From positions 62,001-126,000 of the forward strand of contig PHBZ01000001.1 of NCBI GenBank assembly GCA_002840755.1: a DNA stretch of 64,000 nucleotides. Reading direction: 5' to 3'. Source of the stretch: Chloroflexi bacterium HGW-Chloroflexi-10 (lineage in GTDB: Bacteria; Chloroflexota; Anaerolineae; Anaerolineales; Anaerolineaceae). Of the stretch, positions 26,528 to 35,921 are shown piece by piece. The notes below the pieces were generated by a model. The model was not told where the DNA came from and made no database searches. It was given only the letters and a program-made list of their open reading frames with translations. Both the position numbers and the translations under genes were made by a program. How positions within the stretch are numbered: position 1 is the stretch's first letter; each line of letters starts with the position of its first letter.

Positions 26528-26560
26528 TGATTGATAATGATTGAAGGTGATTGATAATGA
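26528..26560 (+). promoter_or_regulatory. 13-bp direct repeat over the DeoR start codon, candidate operator
   Basis: TGATTGATAATGA occurs at 26528-26540 and again at 26548-26560, 20 bp apart (about two helical turns), with a further TGATTGA in between. The second copy covers the start codon. Such an arrangement fits autoregulation by the DeoR protein. Confidence 0.5.
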
Positions 26561-27330
26561 GTGAATTTATTTCTTCTACAGAACGACAAAACGGAATTGT
26601 GGATTTGCTAACCCGTCAGGGGCGTTTAAGCGTTGCTGAAATTGTGGAACAGTTTGAGATCAGCGAAGCCACTGCCCGGCGTGATCTGGAATTTCTGGCT
26701 GAGCAAGGCCGTTTGCAGCGCGTCCACGGTGGGGCGCTTTCATTGAAACAGGCTCCACCGGAATTACCGATTTTGCAGCGCGAACAGGAACAGATGGGTT
26801 TCAAACACCGCATCGGCTTGAAAGCTGCCGCACTAGTGAGTGATGGAGAGACGGTTTTTCTGGGTTCGGGCACCACGGTGTTGGAAGTGGCGCGTAATCT
26901 GCGCTCACGGCGCGGTTTGACGGTGATCACCAATTCTCTGCCGGTGATGAATACATTCGCTGGGCTATCCGAAATCAATGTGATTGCCTTAGGGGGAATG
27001 CTGCGTGATAGTGAGCTTTCTTTTATCGGTCATATCACCGAACAGGCTCTGGCAGAAGTGCGGGCCGATAAAGTGATTATTGGTGTGCATGCTATCAGTG
27101 TCGAGAGTGGGCTGACCAATGATTATCTGCCTGAAACGATGACCGACCGCGCTATTCTTAAAGCCGGGCGGGAAGTGGTGGTGGTGGCGGACCATACCAA
27201 GGTTAACGCTGTAGCCACCGCCTTTCTGGCGCCGTTGACCAGTATTCATACCTTCGTCACCGATGCTGAAACCCCGGAAGATTTTTTGGCGGCCTTGCAT
27301 GAAGCCGGTATTGGTGTTCACCTATCCTGA
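26557..27330 (+). CDS. DeoR/AgaR-family transcriptional regulator of the sugar cluster
   Basis: The 257-residue protein has the winged HTH RQNGIVDLLTRQGRLSVAEI, EATARRDLEFLAEQGRLQR and the family signature RVHGGALS. The C-terminal sensor domain has FLGSGTTVLEVARNL, FIGHITEQALAEVRADK and VVADHTKVN. An in-frame TTG at 26551 is an alternative start. It heads the cluster up to 43636, and its likely inducer is a phosphorylated sugar such as tagatose or galactosamine phosphate (inference from neighbours). Confidence 0.92.
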   Translation: MSEFISSTERQNGIVDLLTRQGRLSVAEIVEQFEISEATARRDLEFLAEQGRLQRVHGGALSLKQAPPELPILQREQEQMGFKHRIGLKAAALVSDGETVFLGSGTTVLEVARNLRSRRGLTVITNSLPVMNTFAGLSEINVIALGGMLRDSELSFIGHITEQALAEVRADKVIIGVHAISVESGLTNDYLPETMTDRAILKAGREVVVVADHTKVNAVATAFLAPLTSIHTFVTDAETPEDFLAALHEAGIGVHLS

Positions 27331-27339
27331 GAGAAGCTA

Positions 27340-28383
27340 ATGTTATTAGAAAATTTTCGCCCAACAGCCAAACTGGTTACCAAAACCACCCTGGTGGACC
27401 GCCCTAAATTTCCGGTAATTGATGCCCATAATCATCTGGGAGAGCCCTTTGGCGGCGGTTGGGACAAAAAACCCCTGCCCGAATTGCTCGATTTGTTGGA
27501 TGAAGCCGGGGTTTCCCATTACGTTGATCTGGACGGGGGCTGGGGGGAAGACCTGCTGAATGACCATCTGGATTTATTCAAAGCAAAAGCCCCAGAGCGC
27601 TTTAGTATCTTTGGCGGGGTGGATTGGGTGCAATGGGCAGAGATGGGAAATCAATTTCCGGAATGGGCTGCCAATCGATTGCGAATCCAGCAGGCGCGTG
27701 GGGCCGAGGGGTTAAAAATCTGGAAGCCGTTTGGGCTGCACGTGCAAGACCACCTTGGAGCTTTGGTCAAAGTGGACGACCAGCGGCTTGACCCGATCTG
27801 GCAGACGGCTGCTGAACTGGGTTTACCGGTGCTGGTGCATGTGGCGGACCCGGTGGCTTTTTTCGATCCGATTGATGAAACCAATGAACGTTGGGAAGAA
27901 ATTGGCAACCATCCCGATTGGGCTTTTACCAGCCCGCCTTTCCCGCCTTTCCTGGAAATTCTGGAAGATTTTAAAAAGATGGTTTCCCGTCATCCGGCTA
28001 CCACCTTTATTGGCGCCCATGTCGGTTGTTATGCAGAAAATCTGGGGTGGGTCGGGCAGATGCTCAGCGAATGCACCAATTATTTCATCGATATTTCCGG
28101 CAGGCTGGGAGAATTAGGCCGCCAGCCATACACTGCCAGGCGCTTTTTTATACAATACCAGGACCGCATCTTGTTCGGTTCGGATATGGGGCCGGATCTG
28201 GATGCTTACCGCCTGTACTATCGTTTTCTGGAAACGGAAGATGAATACTTTAATTACAATGTTGGCGAAATTCCCATGCAGGGGCGCTGGCATGTTAGCG
28301 GTATGTTTTTGCCGGATGATGTATTGGCAAAAGTGTATTACTGCAATGCCGAACGGATTTTGTTCAAAAAGGCGATTGCTTAA
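27340..28383 (+). CDS. Amidohydrolase-superfamily protein (amidohydrolase_2)
   Basis: The 347-residue cytoplasmic TIM-barrel protein has the metal-ligand pattern VIDAHNHLG, a lysine-containing strand GAEGLKIWKPFG, LPVLVHVADP, TFIGAHVG and ILFGSDMGPD. This fits PF04909-type amidohydrolases or decarboxylases rather than NagA/AgaA deacetylases, which have a different spacing. It follows the regulator by nine bases. Insertions with many Trp and Pro residues (FTSPPFPPFLEILEDFKK) suggest a bulky substrate. Its step in the sugar pathway is not evident. Confidence 0.85.
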   Translation: MLLENFRPTAKLVTKTTLVDRPKFPVIDAHNHLGEPFGGGWDKKPLPELLDLLDEAGVSHYVDLDGGWGEDLLNDHLDLFKAKAPERFSIFGGVDWVQWAEMGNQFPEWAANRLRIQQARGAEGLKIWKPFGLHVQDHLGALVKVDDQRLDPIWQTAAELGLPVLVHVADPVAFFDPIDETNERWEEIGNHPDWAFTSPPFPPFLEILEDFKKMVSRHPATTFIGAHVGCYAENLGWVGQMLSECTNYFIDISGRLGELGRQPYTARRFFIQYQDRILFGSDMGPDLDAYRLYYRFLETEDEYFNYNVGEIPMQGRWHVSGMFLPDDVLAKVYYCNAERILFKKAIA

Positions 28384-28511
28384 ATTCAGACATATTCAAT
28401 TTTCAACATTTTACCCTGATCAATTTGTGTGTGGATAAAGAACTTTCTTCTGGAATCATAACCAGCGCACACCCTTCCACAGAATTAACAAAAAAATAGA
28501 AAGAAGGATCG

Positions 28512-29549
28512 ATGGAAAAAGGTTTTTATACACGTAATGAAATATTTTCTCAACCCGAAGCCTGGACAGATGCACTGGATGTCGTTGACCAAAAGCGGTC
28601 GGAGATCAAAGCGCTCCTCAGTACCGATTTTGATCAGGTAGTGTTCACCGGATGTGGCTCAACCTATTATCTCTCGATGGCAGCAGCGGCTTTATATCAG
28701 GCTCAAACTGGCCGTTTAGCGCGTGCGGTGCCGGCGGGCGAACTTTTATTGAATGGAGAATCGACGCTTGCGCAAGCATCCTCCCGAAATACATTGTTGG
28801 TGGCCGTGAGCCGCTCCGGTGAGACGACAGAAACCCTGCGCGCTGTGGAAAAATTTAAGCAGCAGCAATGCGGGCCAGTGTTGGTCATTACCAATTATGG
28901 TGACGAACCGTTGGCTGGTATGGCTGACCTGGCATTTGTAATCTCGAAGGGCCAGGAAGAAAGCCTGGCACAGACTCGTTCTTTTGCCTCCATGTATCTG
29001 TCCAGTGTAGCTTTTAGTTTACTGGCGGCTGGAAAAGACAGCGAGTATCAATCTTTGCGCAACCTGCCGTCCCTGGGTTCAAGGCTGCTGGCAGAATATG
29101 ACGCACTGGCCAAAAAAGTGGGCGAAAACCTGGAAATCGACCGGTTCTATTTTCTCGGCAGCGGCAGCCGCTATGGGTTGGCCTGTGAGGTCAGCCTTAA
29201 GATGAAAGAAATGACTATTACTCACAGTGAGCCCTTCCATTTTCTGGAGTTTCGCCATGGCCCAATGAGTATGGTCAATCAGAATACAGTTATTGTCGGG
29301 TTGTTATCAGAACAGAACTATAAGCATGAAACGGATGTATTAAATGAGATGCGCGCGCTGGGTGGAAATGTGTTTTCGCTGGCAGAAGCGAATGCAGATG
29401 TTTGCCTGCAAAGTGGTCTTCCCGAGGTTGCGCGAAATGTGTTGTATCTGCCTGTACTGCAATTGATGGCTTATTATCGTTCCCTGGCGAAAGGATTAAA
29501 TCCGGACCGCCCCAGTAATTTGACAATGGTTATAAAACTCAATCTGTAA
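28512..29549 (+). CDS. Double-SIS-domain sugar-phosphate isomerase/deaminase (GlmS-C, NagB-II or AgaS-like)
   Basis: The 345-residue protein starts behind AGAAAGAAGGATCG. SIS domain 1 has FTGCGSTYYLSMAAAALY and VAVSRSGETTETLRAVEKF; SIS domain 2 has YFLGSGSRYGLACEVSLKMKE and EFRHGPMSMV. The lack of a glutaminase domain separates it from GlmS. Relatives deaminate glucosamine- or galactosamine-6-phosphate or cleave fructosamine phosphates. With a PfkB kinase and aldolase downstream, conversion of galactosamine-6-phosphate to tagatose-6-phosphate is the best guess. Confidence 0.88.
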   Translation: MEKGFYTRNEIFSQPEAWTDALDVVDQKRSEIKALLSTDFDQVVFTGCGSTYYLSMAAAALYQAQTGRLARAVPAGELLLNGESTLAQASSRNTLLVAVSRSGETTETLRAVEKFKQQQCGPVLVITNYGDEPLAGMADLAFVISKGQEESLAQTRSFASMYLSSVAFSLLAAGKDSEYQSLRNLPSLGSRLLAEYDALAKKVGENLEIDRFYFLGSGSRYGLACEVSLKMKEMTITHSEPFHFLEFRHGPMSMVNQNTVIVGLLSEQNYKHETDVLNEMRALGGNVFSLAEANADVCLQSGLPEVARNVLYLPVLQLMAYYRSLAKGLNPDRPSNLTMVIKLNL

Positions 29550-29566
29550 CCCAAAAGGAGAAGAAA

Positions 29567-30913
29567 ATGAAAATCAAGTTGTTTGTACTGTTGATGGTTC
29601 TCGGCCTGGTATTAACGGCATGCAGTGGTGGATCAACCCCGACTGCAAATCCGTCTGCCAACGAAGAACCGGCTGCCGGTGAACCGGAGGTAGCTGGCGA
29701 AACCACTGTGATTCGGGTGTGGGCCCACCAGAATAATTCCTTCAACCAGGCGGATCAGGCTTTGATTGATCAGTTTGTCAAAGATAACCCGGGTGTGGAA
29801 ATCAAGTTCGAAACCTTCCCCTGGGATGTTTTTATTCAAACCATTCAGACTTCCATTCCGGCCGGCAATGCTGCGGATATCATTCAATTGCCCGGCGGTT
29901 ATACCTGTCGTTATGCCACCGGCGGGCAGTTGCTGGATGTGCCGGCAGATGTCATGAGCCAGGAGGCGGCCGGAGAGTTCTTCTTTGAGGCTCCTTTGGG
30001 CGGACAGACCTGCGATGGTAAACTGTATGGTTTCCCGGTGGAATACAATATAGAATATGGCGGCGCGTATGTAAATTCTTCCCTGTTTGAGGCAGCCGGC
30101 GTGACATATCCACCTGTGTGGGAAAACTGGGACGCGGTTGTAGCCGATGCTGCCAAATTGAAGCAAGTTGGTTCTGATGGTGTGATGACCGTGGCTGGTA
30201 TGCACTATACCAATAGTGATCAATTGTATACCTACTTTCTGGCCGGTATTTTGGAGCAAGGCGCTGAGTATTTTGCCGATGATGGACTCCATTTCAACTT
30301 CAATTCACCTGAAGCTGTCGCTACCATCCAGAAATTAATGGATATGGCTCAAATTGACCAGATTGTTGACCCGGTGATCTTTAATGCTGAGAGTGAATGG
30401 GTAGGCGAGTCGTTCGCCCAGGGCCATAATGCTATCGGCATATTGGGTTCCTGGTACGCCGGTGAGGCTCGCATTGCGTATCCGGATTTGCAATTTGATT
30501 ATGTGACCTTACCGCCGATGATGGGGCCGGAACACAAATTCTCATCTGTTGGTGGCTGGGGTATTGTGGTGAGCAAAAGCACGCAGCATGCTGATATTGC
30601 CTGGAAGCTGGCTGCTTTTATGGGGGCCAATCAGCAGAGCGCCTTTGCATTCAATACCACCACTGGTACCATTCCGGCTGTAAAAGCTGTCGCCTCCGAC
30701 CCGAAACTACTGGAATCTGCCCCATTCCTGGCTTCTGTTTTACCGATCCTGGATGCAGGTCAATATCAGGGCAATATGACGGACGCAGATCAACTGGCAT
30801 ACGAAATTATCTACCCCAATATCCTGGCTGCTATCCAGGGTTCACAGACTGCTCAGGAAACAGCGGACAATATCAATACGGAAGCCAATGCCATGGTGGA
30901 TGCAAGTCAATAA
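29567..30913 (+). CDS. Carbohydrate ABC transporter substrate-binding lipoprotein
   Basis: The 448-residue protein starts behind AAAGGAGAAGAAA. Its lipoprotein signal ends LTAC (Cys19), followed by a short Glu/Pro/Ala linker and a family-1 solute-binding domain: TVIRVWAHQNNSFNQADQ, DIIQLPGGYTCRY, GFPVEYNIEYGGAYVN, GAIGILGSWYAGE-like (AIGILGSWYAGE) and SVGGWGIVVSKSTQ. It lies 18 bases after the SIS gene and before two permeases. The ligand is probably a galactoside or amino-sugar oligosaccharide. Confidence 0.92.
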   Translation: MKIKLFVLLMVLGLVLTACSGGSTPTANPSANEEPAAGEPEVAGETTVIRVWAHQNNSFNQADQALIDQFVKDNPGVEIKFETFPWDVFIQTIQTSIPAGNAADIIQLPGGYTCRYATGGQLLDVPADVMSQEAAGEFFFEAPLGGQTCDGKLYGFPVEYNIEYGGAYVNSSLFEAAGVTYPPVWENWDAVVADAAKLKQVGSDGVMTVAGMHYTNSDQLYTYFLAGILEQGAEYFADDGLHFNFNSPEAVATIQKLMDMAQIDQIVDPVIFNAESEWVGESFAQGHNAIGILGSWYAGEARIAYPDLQFDYVTLPPMMGPEHKFSSVGGWGIVVSKSTQHADIAWKLAAFMGANQQSAFAFNTTTGTIPAVKAVASDPKLLESAPFLASVLPILDAGQYQGNMTDADQLAYEIIYPNILAAIQGSQTAQETADNINTEANAMVDASQ

Positions 30914-30941
30914 TTTTTTATCGAACGCCAATCTTAACCCT

Positions 30942-30968
30942 TAAGGACTGCCGAGACGGCAGTCCTTA
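30942..30968 (+). terminator. Intercistronic hairpin between binding protein and permease genes
   Basis: TAAGGACTGCCG pairs perfectly with CGGCAGTCCTTA around the 3-base loop AGA. There is no T run afterwards. As at 10368, the place suggests mRNA 3'-end protection and differential expression rather than full termination. Confidence 0.78.
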
Positions 30969-31001
30969 CCGGGTGAAATAGTTTCCATTCAAGGAGCATC
31001 C

Positions 31002-31982
31002 ATGAACACTGATTTTCCTGCCCAACCTGCTTCAGGTAAATTAATGGCCGGACAGCGCCGGTTTGCCCAGTCCAGCCTGGCACCGATTTTGTTATATTTG
31101 GGAGTCTTCTCACTGTTTCCGATCATATGGGCGGCGGTGATGAGCTTCTTCAGTTACACACCTATTCGTCAAGGCAGTTGGTTTCTGGGGTTGGGTGGAG
31201 CGAATCCATTTATTGGTATTGAAAATTTCATTGAATTGGCTGTGGGCACTTCCAAACCTGCCAGTGTATTTCGTTTGGCAGTGAAAAACACTTTCATGTT
31301 TACCGCCATGGTATTGCCTTTGAATCTGGCGATTACCCTACCGCTGTCTGTGCTGCTTGAATCGATCGGTCAACGCTTTCGAACGCTTTTCCGGGCAATT
31401 TACTTTCTTCCCACCATTGGATCATCGGTTGCCCTGGTAATTATCTGGCAGCAAATGTATGCTCCTGGTTGGGGTTTGTTGAGCCAGATGTTCAAATTGG
31501 TGGGGTTGGTCCCACCAAAATCCTGGCTGCAAGACCCGACCGCTGTTTATTTCGGTGTGCCGCTGGCGATGATCGCTGTAGTGGTGGCGTATGTCTGGCA
31601 GGATTTTGGATACAATCTGGTAATTTTTGTGGCTGCATTGCAATCCATTCCAAAAACATTGCGTGAAGCCGCACGTGTGGATGGCGCTAATATTTTTCAG
31701 GAATTTTGGTATGTGATCATACCGCTTTTAAGCCGTACCATTTTACTGACATCGGTACTGACGGTACTATCCTCCCTGCAGGTTTTTGTAATTTTTCAAT
31801 TGCTGACGCGCGGTGGGCCGCGTAACCAGACTCAAACTATGTTATTAAGTGTCTACGAAAATGCATTCCAGTTTGTTGGCAATTTAGGGCTGGCCTCAGC
31901 CATGTCGATGATTTTGTTCATGATTATTCTGGTATTTACGGTGATTCAGTTCCGTGTCATGCGCACCGAATGGGAGTATTAA
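31002..31982 (+). CDS. Carbohydrate ABC transporter permease (MalF-like)
   Basis: The 326-residue protein starts behind CAAGGAGCATCC. It has six main helices plus a first helix [19 protein letters not shown] and the EAA loop [20 protein letters not shown]. It carries a periplasmic insertion after helix 1 (residues 50-85). It is separated from the next permease by a single base. Confidence 0.93.
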   Translation: MNTDFPAQPASGKLMAGQRRFAQSSLAPILLYLGVFSLFPIIWAAVMSFFSYTPIRQGSWFLGLGGANPFIGIENFIELAVGTSKPASVFRLAVKNTFMFTAMVLPLNLAITLPLSVLLESIGQRFRTLFRAIYFLPTIGSSVALVIIWQQMYAPGWGLLSQMFKLVGLVPPKSWLQDPTAVYFGVPLAMIAVVVAYVWQDFGYNLVIFVAALQSIPKTLREAARVDGANIFQEFWYVIIPLLSRTILLTSVLTVLSSLQVFVIFQLLTRGGPRNQTQTMLLSVYENAFQFVGNLGLASAMSMILFMIILVFTVIQFRVMRTEWEY

Positions 31983-31983
31983 G

Positions 31984-32841
31984 ATGGCAGCTAATTCCAA
32001 CCGTAAACGACCCACACTAGCATTTCTTCTTGGCAAATCCGGCGCGTACATTGTTCTGCTGATTGGATTGGCTGCTACGCTGCTCCCATTTATCTATGTG
32101 GTGGCCGCTTCTTTTAAACCAAATATTGAATTGCGCCAGACTCCGCCAACTTTTTTCCCTGAAGAATTTACCCTCGAAAATTACTCGAATATTTTCGCGG
32201 ATGAGAGAATCCCATTAGAACGCAACCTGGGCAACAGCTTGTTCGTTTCTCTGGTACGGGTGGGCATTACCCTGTTTACCAGTTCGTTTGCTGGTTTTAT
32301 CTTTGCAAAATATCACTTTAAAGGAAAAAACCTTGCGTTTGGAATCATTCTGGTTCAGATCATGATCCCTTTTCAGGTGGTTTTAATTCCCAATTACTTG
32401 TTGGTGGTCAAACTGGGGTTGATCGACACCCTGCGAGCGTTAATTGTTCCAGCAATGGTGGATGCATTCGGTATTTTTATGATGAAACAATTTATCGAAT
32501 CGATCCCGAATGAGTTGATGGATGCAGCCCGCATTGATGGTGCCTCAGAGTTTGGTATTTATCGAAAGATTATTCTGCCTCAAATGGGGCCGCCGCTGGC
32601 TTCCTTGGGCATATTTACCTTTATGGCTACCTGGAATGATTATTTGTGGCCGTTGATTGTACTGACATCTCCAGAAAAGAGAACCATCCCGTTGCTGGTG
32701 GTCTGGTTCCAAACCCAGCATTCAGCCAATCTGGGTTCAATTCTGGCAGCCTCCATTCTGACGCTGCTGCCGATATTCCTGGTGTATGTCTTTTTGCAGC
32801 GTTGGATTGTGGATCAGGCTTCTCAGAGTGCGTTTAAATAG
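31984..32841 (+). CDS. Carbohydrate ABC transporter permease (MalG-like)
   Basis: The 285-residue partner permease starts at the ATG at 31984, one base after the previous stop. It has six helices, the EAA loop [20 protein letters not shown] and the [19 protein letters not shown] segment. No ATPase follows; both importers in the window must borrow one. Confidence 0.93.
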   Translation: MAANSNRKRPTLAFLLGKSGAYIVLLIGLAATLLPFIYVVAASFKPNIELRQTPPTFFPEEFTLENYSNIFADERIPLERNLGNSLFVSLVRVGITLFTSSFAGFIFAKYHFKGKNLAFGIILVQIMIPFQVVLIPNYLLVVKLGLIDTLRALIVPAMVDAFGIFMMKQFIESIPNELMDAARIDGASEFGIYRKIILPQMGPPLASLGIFTFMATWNDYLWPLIVLTSPEKRTIPLLVVWFQTQHSANLGSILAASILTLLPIFLVYVFLQRWIVDQASQSAFK

Positions 32842-32868
32842 AAGATTATCCCTGATATGGGTTAGTTT

Positions 32869-34458
32869 ATGATGAAAACGAAACTTCACGCCCTCACCCG
32901 AATCGATGCGATCCTTGCCGTGTTGGCCGCCCTGGCTGGCCTGGCGCTTTACATTCGTACCCTGGCACCGGGTTTACTGTTGGGTGATAGTGGGGAGTTT
33001 CAGACTCTGGCTTATACGTTGGGAATGACTCATCCCACCGGTTATCCACTTTATATTTTGCTGGCACGCGTGTTTACTCTCCTGCCGCTGGGTGACCTGG
33101 CCTGGCGGGTAAATCTTTTTTCGGCTGTGCTGGCTGCGGCAACCCTGGCGTGTGTATACCTGATTGTCCAATTGCTGGTTGGCCGGCGTTTAGCGTCGCT
33201 GAGCGCTGCCTTCTCTCTGGCAGTGATGCCTTTATTCTGGTTTTATGCGGTTATCGCAGAACTTTATATTCCAGCCAGTTTTCTAACAGCGCTAATTGTG
33301 TTGTTTCTGTTGCTTTGGCGGCAGCAAGAGCGGCCATGGATGTTGTTTGTGACTGGCCTGCTGGGTGGTTTGAGCCTGGCAGTACACAGTACGGTCGCTC
33401 TGGCAGCTCCCGCCATTGGTGTGTATCTGCTAACAAGTGGAAAAATAAAAAAAGCCTGGCGCCCGGCACTGGCAGGCGCGCTATCCGGTTTGGTGTTGTC
33501 ATTGGCTGCTTTTTTTGTGATCGACCGGATGAATACACCCGGCACCTATTATGACGCCACCGTACGGCACGCGCTTTCAGCCTGGAAAATGACAGAGACG
33601 GATTTTGAATCTCCCGCAGAGCGGCTGGAATTTTTATATACCGGGCGGCAATTTAATGCGCTGATGTTCCGTGACCCGCAGTCCGTGATGCCGGTACACT
33701 GGAATGCTTATATCGAAATATTACAGGCAAGTGCTGCGCCGTTTACTCTGGCGGCAATTGCCCTGGGAATACTGATGTTATTTGCAATGAACTGGCGTGA
33801 AGCATTATTGTTTCTGCTGGCTGGCGGTCTGCAGACACTGTTTGCATTGAATTATGCAGTGGATGATTTTTATGTATTTTTCATCCCGTCTTTTGTCTTT
33901 CTGGCACTGTGGGCCGGTGTTGGCCTGGGGAGAGTGCTGGACGGACTCCAATGGCTGCTGATCCGATTTCTGGGCGACCGGAGAACTGTGCGGGCCGCGG
34001 CCGGCCTGGCGGGTATGATTGTGCTTGTACTGATTGGGCAAAATTGGGCAGAAATACTGATTACCGCCTGGCGGGATCGACAGGTCACTTTTGCGATTGG
34101 TACACCGCTGGATGAATACCCTTATCCGATCGAGGATCCTTTTTGGGTGCAGGAAGAGGCGGCCAGTTTGGTGAATGCACTGGAGCCGGATGCCATTGTT
34201 TTTACAGGATGGGATATGCTTTATCCGTATTATTTTGTAGCGCATCTAGAACAGGGCCGTACGCAAATGCGTTTTCACGAGACCTACCCGCAGGAAGGTA
34301 TGAGCGGTTTAGCGGACAGCACGGTTATCTATATTACCGGCAGCCTACCTCGGCCTGTGTACTTTACCGAACGTCCCTATGGCACAGCGACTCTTCAATT
34401 GAAACCGGTTGTAAAAAACGGTATACAGCTTTATCAGGTGGTTGGAGTGAAGCCATGA
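32869..34458 (+). CDS. DUF2723 membrane protein, glycosyltransferase-C-like
   Basis: The 529-residue protein has about ten membrane helices and a soluble C-terminal domain of about 120 residues. The first periplasmic loop is LLLGDSGEFQTLAYTLGMTH followed by PTGYPLY, the DUF2723 hallmark, with the acidic Asp-Ser-Gly-Glu resembling the catalytic loop of GT-C enzymes such as protein O-mannosyltransferases. It presumably moves a sugar from a lipid carrier to an extracytoplasmic acceptor. It shares ATGA with the next lipoprotein gene, so the two are made together. A biosynthetic-type glycosyltransferase inside a catabolic sugar cluster is unusual. Confidence 0.85.
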   Translation: MMKTKLHALTRIDAILAVLAALAGLALYIRTLAPGLLLGDSGEFQTLAYTLGMTHPTGYPLYILLARVFTLLPLGDLAWRVNLFSAVLAAATLACVYLIVQLLVGRRLASLSAAFSLAVMPLFWFYAVIAELYIPASFLTALIVLFLLLWRQQERPWMLFVTGLLGGLSLAVHSTVALAAPAIGVYLLTSGKIKKAWRPALAGALSGLVLSLAAFFVIDRMNTPGTYYDATVRHALSAWKMTETDFESPAERLEFLYTGRQFNALMFRDPQSVMPVHWNAYIEILQASAAPFTLAAIALGILMLFAMNWREALLFLLAGGLQTLFALNYAVDDFYVFFIPSFVFLALWAGVGLGRVLDGLQWLLIRFLGDRRTVRAAAGLAGMIVLVLIGQNWAEILITAWRDRQVTFAIGTPLDEYPYPIEDPFWVQEEAASLVNALEPDAIVFTGWDMLYPYYFVAHLEQGRTQMRFHETYPQEGMSGLADSTVIYITGSLPRPVYFTERPYGTATLQLKPVVKNGIQLYQVVGVKP

Positions 34459-35921
34459 AACGAGTTTTAATGATGGTACTGATGATTTGTTTAACGGCAT
34501 GTGGTCCGCAATCTTCCGCACCGGAACCGGAGGTTGTTTCGCATACTTATACAGCCAGTGATGAAATGATTCTGAATCCGGAACGCGGATTTTTTACCCC
34601 GTTTGAACTGCCCGGTTCGGCAGGTTTCAGTGCCATACGGGCCACCGGCAGCACACTGGTACACCTGAATATTCGCCTGGATAAATGGCGCGAGTCCGAC
34701 CTCCCAATAGAAGTACTGGAAGGACTGGACCGGAATTTTAATGATATCCGCGACGCCGGGATTAAGGCGATTCTTCGGGTGGCTTATAACCAGGGACCTT
34801 ACCCAGACTCAATGCCGGATGCCAGCAAAGCATGGGTTTTAAGGCATATTGCTCAGTTGGAACCGCTGTTTCGCAAACACGGCGATGTGATTACCTGGGT
34901 GGAAGCCGGGTTTATTGGTGCATGGGGTGAATGGCATACCTCCACCAACGGGCTCGATAACCTGAAGGACAAACGCGATATCCTGAACGCGCTGCTCAAG
35001 GCTTTACCGGAAAACCGTATGGCGCAGGTGCGTTACCCGGCCAATATTATTGAAATGTATCCCAACCCATTGGACGCCGTGAAGGCACGGGTGGCACACC
35101 ATAACGACTGCTTTTTATCCAGTGCCACGGATGTAGGAACCTACGAGCGGGATGGTGAAAACACCATTGAGCGGGACCAGGCGTATCTGGCCGAACTGAC
35201 CCGCTTTACACCGATGAGCGGCGAATCTTGCGCGCCTAACCCGCCGCGTTCTGAGTGCAATTCCGCTATTCGGGAAATGGAATTGCTTCACTTTTCTGCG
35301 ATCAATGAGGCTTATCATAAAGGAATTCTGCGAAGTTGGAACGACGGCGGCTGCATGAAAGAAGTGACGAACCGTCTGGGGTACCGCTTAACCCTGCTTT
35401 CCGCTGATTTTAATGAGCAAGTACGGCCGGGTGGTCTGTTGAACCTGACCATTAACCTTCAAAACACCGGTTTCGCTGCTCTGATGAATCCACGCCCGCT
35501 GTTTGTGGTTGTGCGCGGTACACAGCAAACATACACCACCCAACTGGAACTAGACCCGCGCACCTGGCAGTCGGGAGAGTCATCCTTTACGCTCAAACTG
35601 CGTTTGCCCTCGAAGATGGCTGAAGGACAATACAACATTGCTCTGTGGCTTCCCGACGAAGCTGAAAATTTGCAGAACAACCCGCTCTATGCCGTGCGTT
35701 TCGCTAACGAAAATGTCTGGGATGAAACCACCGGTGATAATCTGCTTGGTTTGTTTACAGTAAGCAAATCTGCCGGGGGCAGTGTTGAAAAGACTGAGGC
35801 CCTGACCGTGTTGGAACTGGTTGACGGTAATGCTGCCTCGTTAAGCACAGCCACCCCCCAGCCAGCCCCCACGACTATTACTAATTTTACCTCTCCCAAA
35901 CAAAGTGCAGCCCTGCCATGA
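34455..35921 (+). CDS. DUF4874/DUF4832 lipoprotein, putative glycosidase-like barrel
   Basis: The 488-residue protein starts at the ATG overlapping the DUF2723 stop; a long upstream frame is a shadow of that gene. The lipoprotein signal ends LTAC (Cys16). Residues 35-60 hold the DUF4874 hallmark MILNPERGFFTPFE. The barrel then has STLVHLNIRLDKWRESDLP, AGIKAILRVAYNQGPYPDS and WVEAGFIGAWGEWHT, where WGE may hold a catalytic Glu. DUF4832 follows (HFSAINEAYHKGIL, GYRLTLLSADF) with a C-terminal beta-sandwich from about residue 315 and a Thr/Pro tail. It sits on the outside of the membrane. Members are found near carbohydrate genes, but I know of no tested activity. Confidence 0.85.
   Translation: MKRVLMMVLMICLTACGPQSSAPEPEVVSHTYTASDEMILNPERGFFTPFELPGSAGFSAIRATGSTLVHLNIRLDKWRESDLPIEVLEGLDRNFNDIRDAGIKAILRVAYNQGPYPDSMPDASKAWVLRHIAQLEPLFRKHGDVITWVEAGFIGAWGEWHTSTNGLDNLKDKRDILNALLKALPENRMAQVRYPANIIEMYPNPLDAVKARVAHHNDCFLSSATDVGTYERDGENTIERDQAYLAELTRFTPMSGESCAPNPPRSECNSAIREMELLHFSAINEAYHKGILRSWNDGGCMKEVTNRLGYRLTLLSADFNEQVRPGGLLNLTINLQNTGFAALMNPRPLFVVVRGTQQTYTTQLELDPRTWQSGESSFTLKLRLPSKMAEGQYNIALWLPDEAENLQNNPLYAVRFANENVWDETTGDNLLGLFTVSKSAGGSVEKTEALTVLELVDGNAASLSTATPQPAPTTITNFTSPKQSAALP

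Noticed and set aside
33805..34245. 146-codon open frame antisense to the DUF2723 gene
   Set aside because: No start signal or family resemblance; opposite a clear membrane-protein gene.
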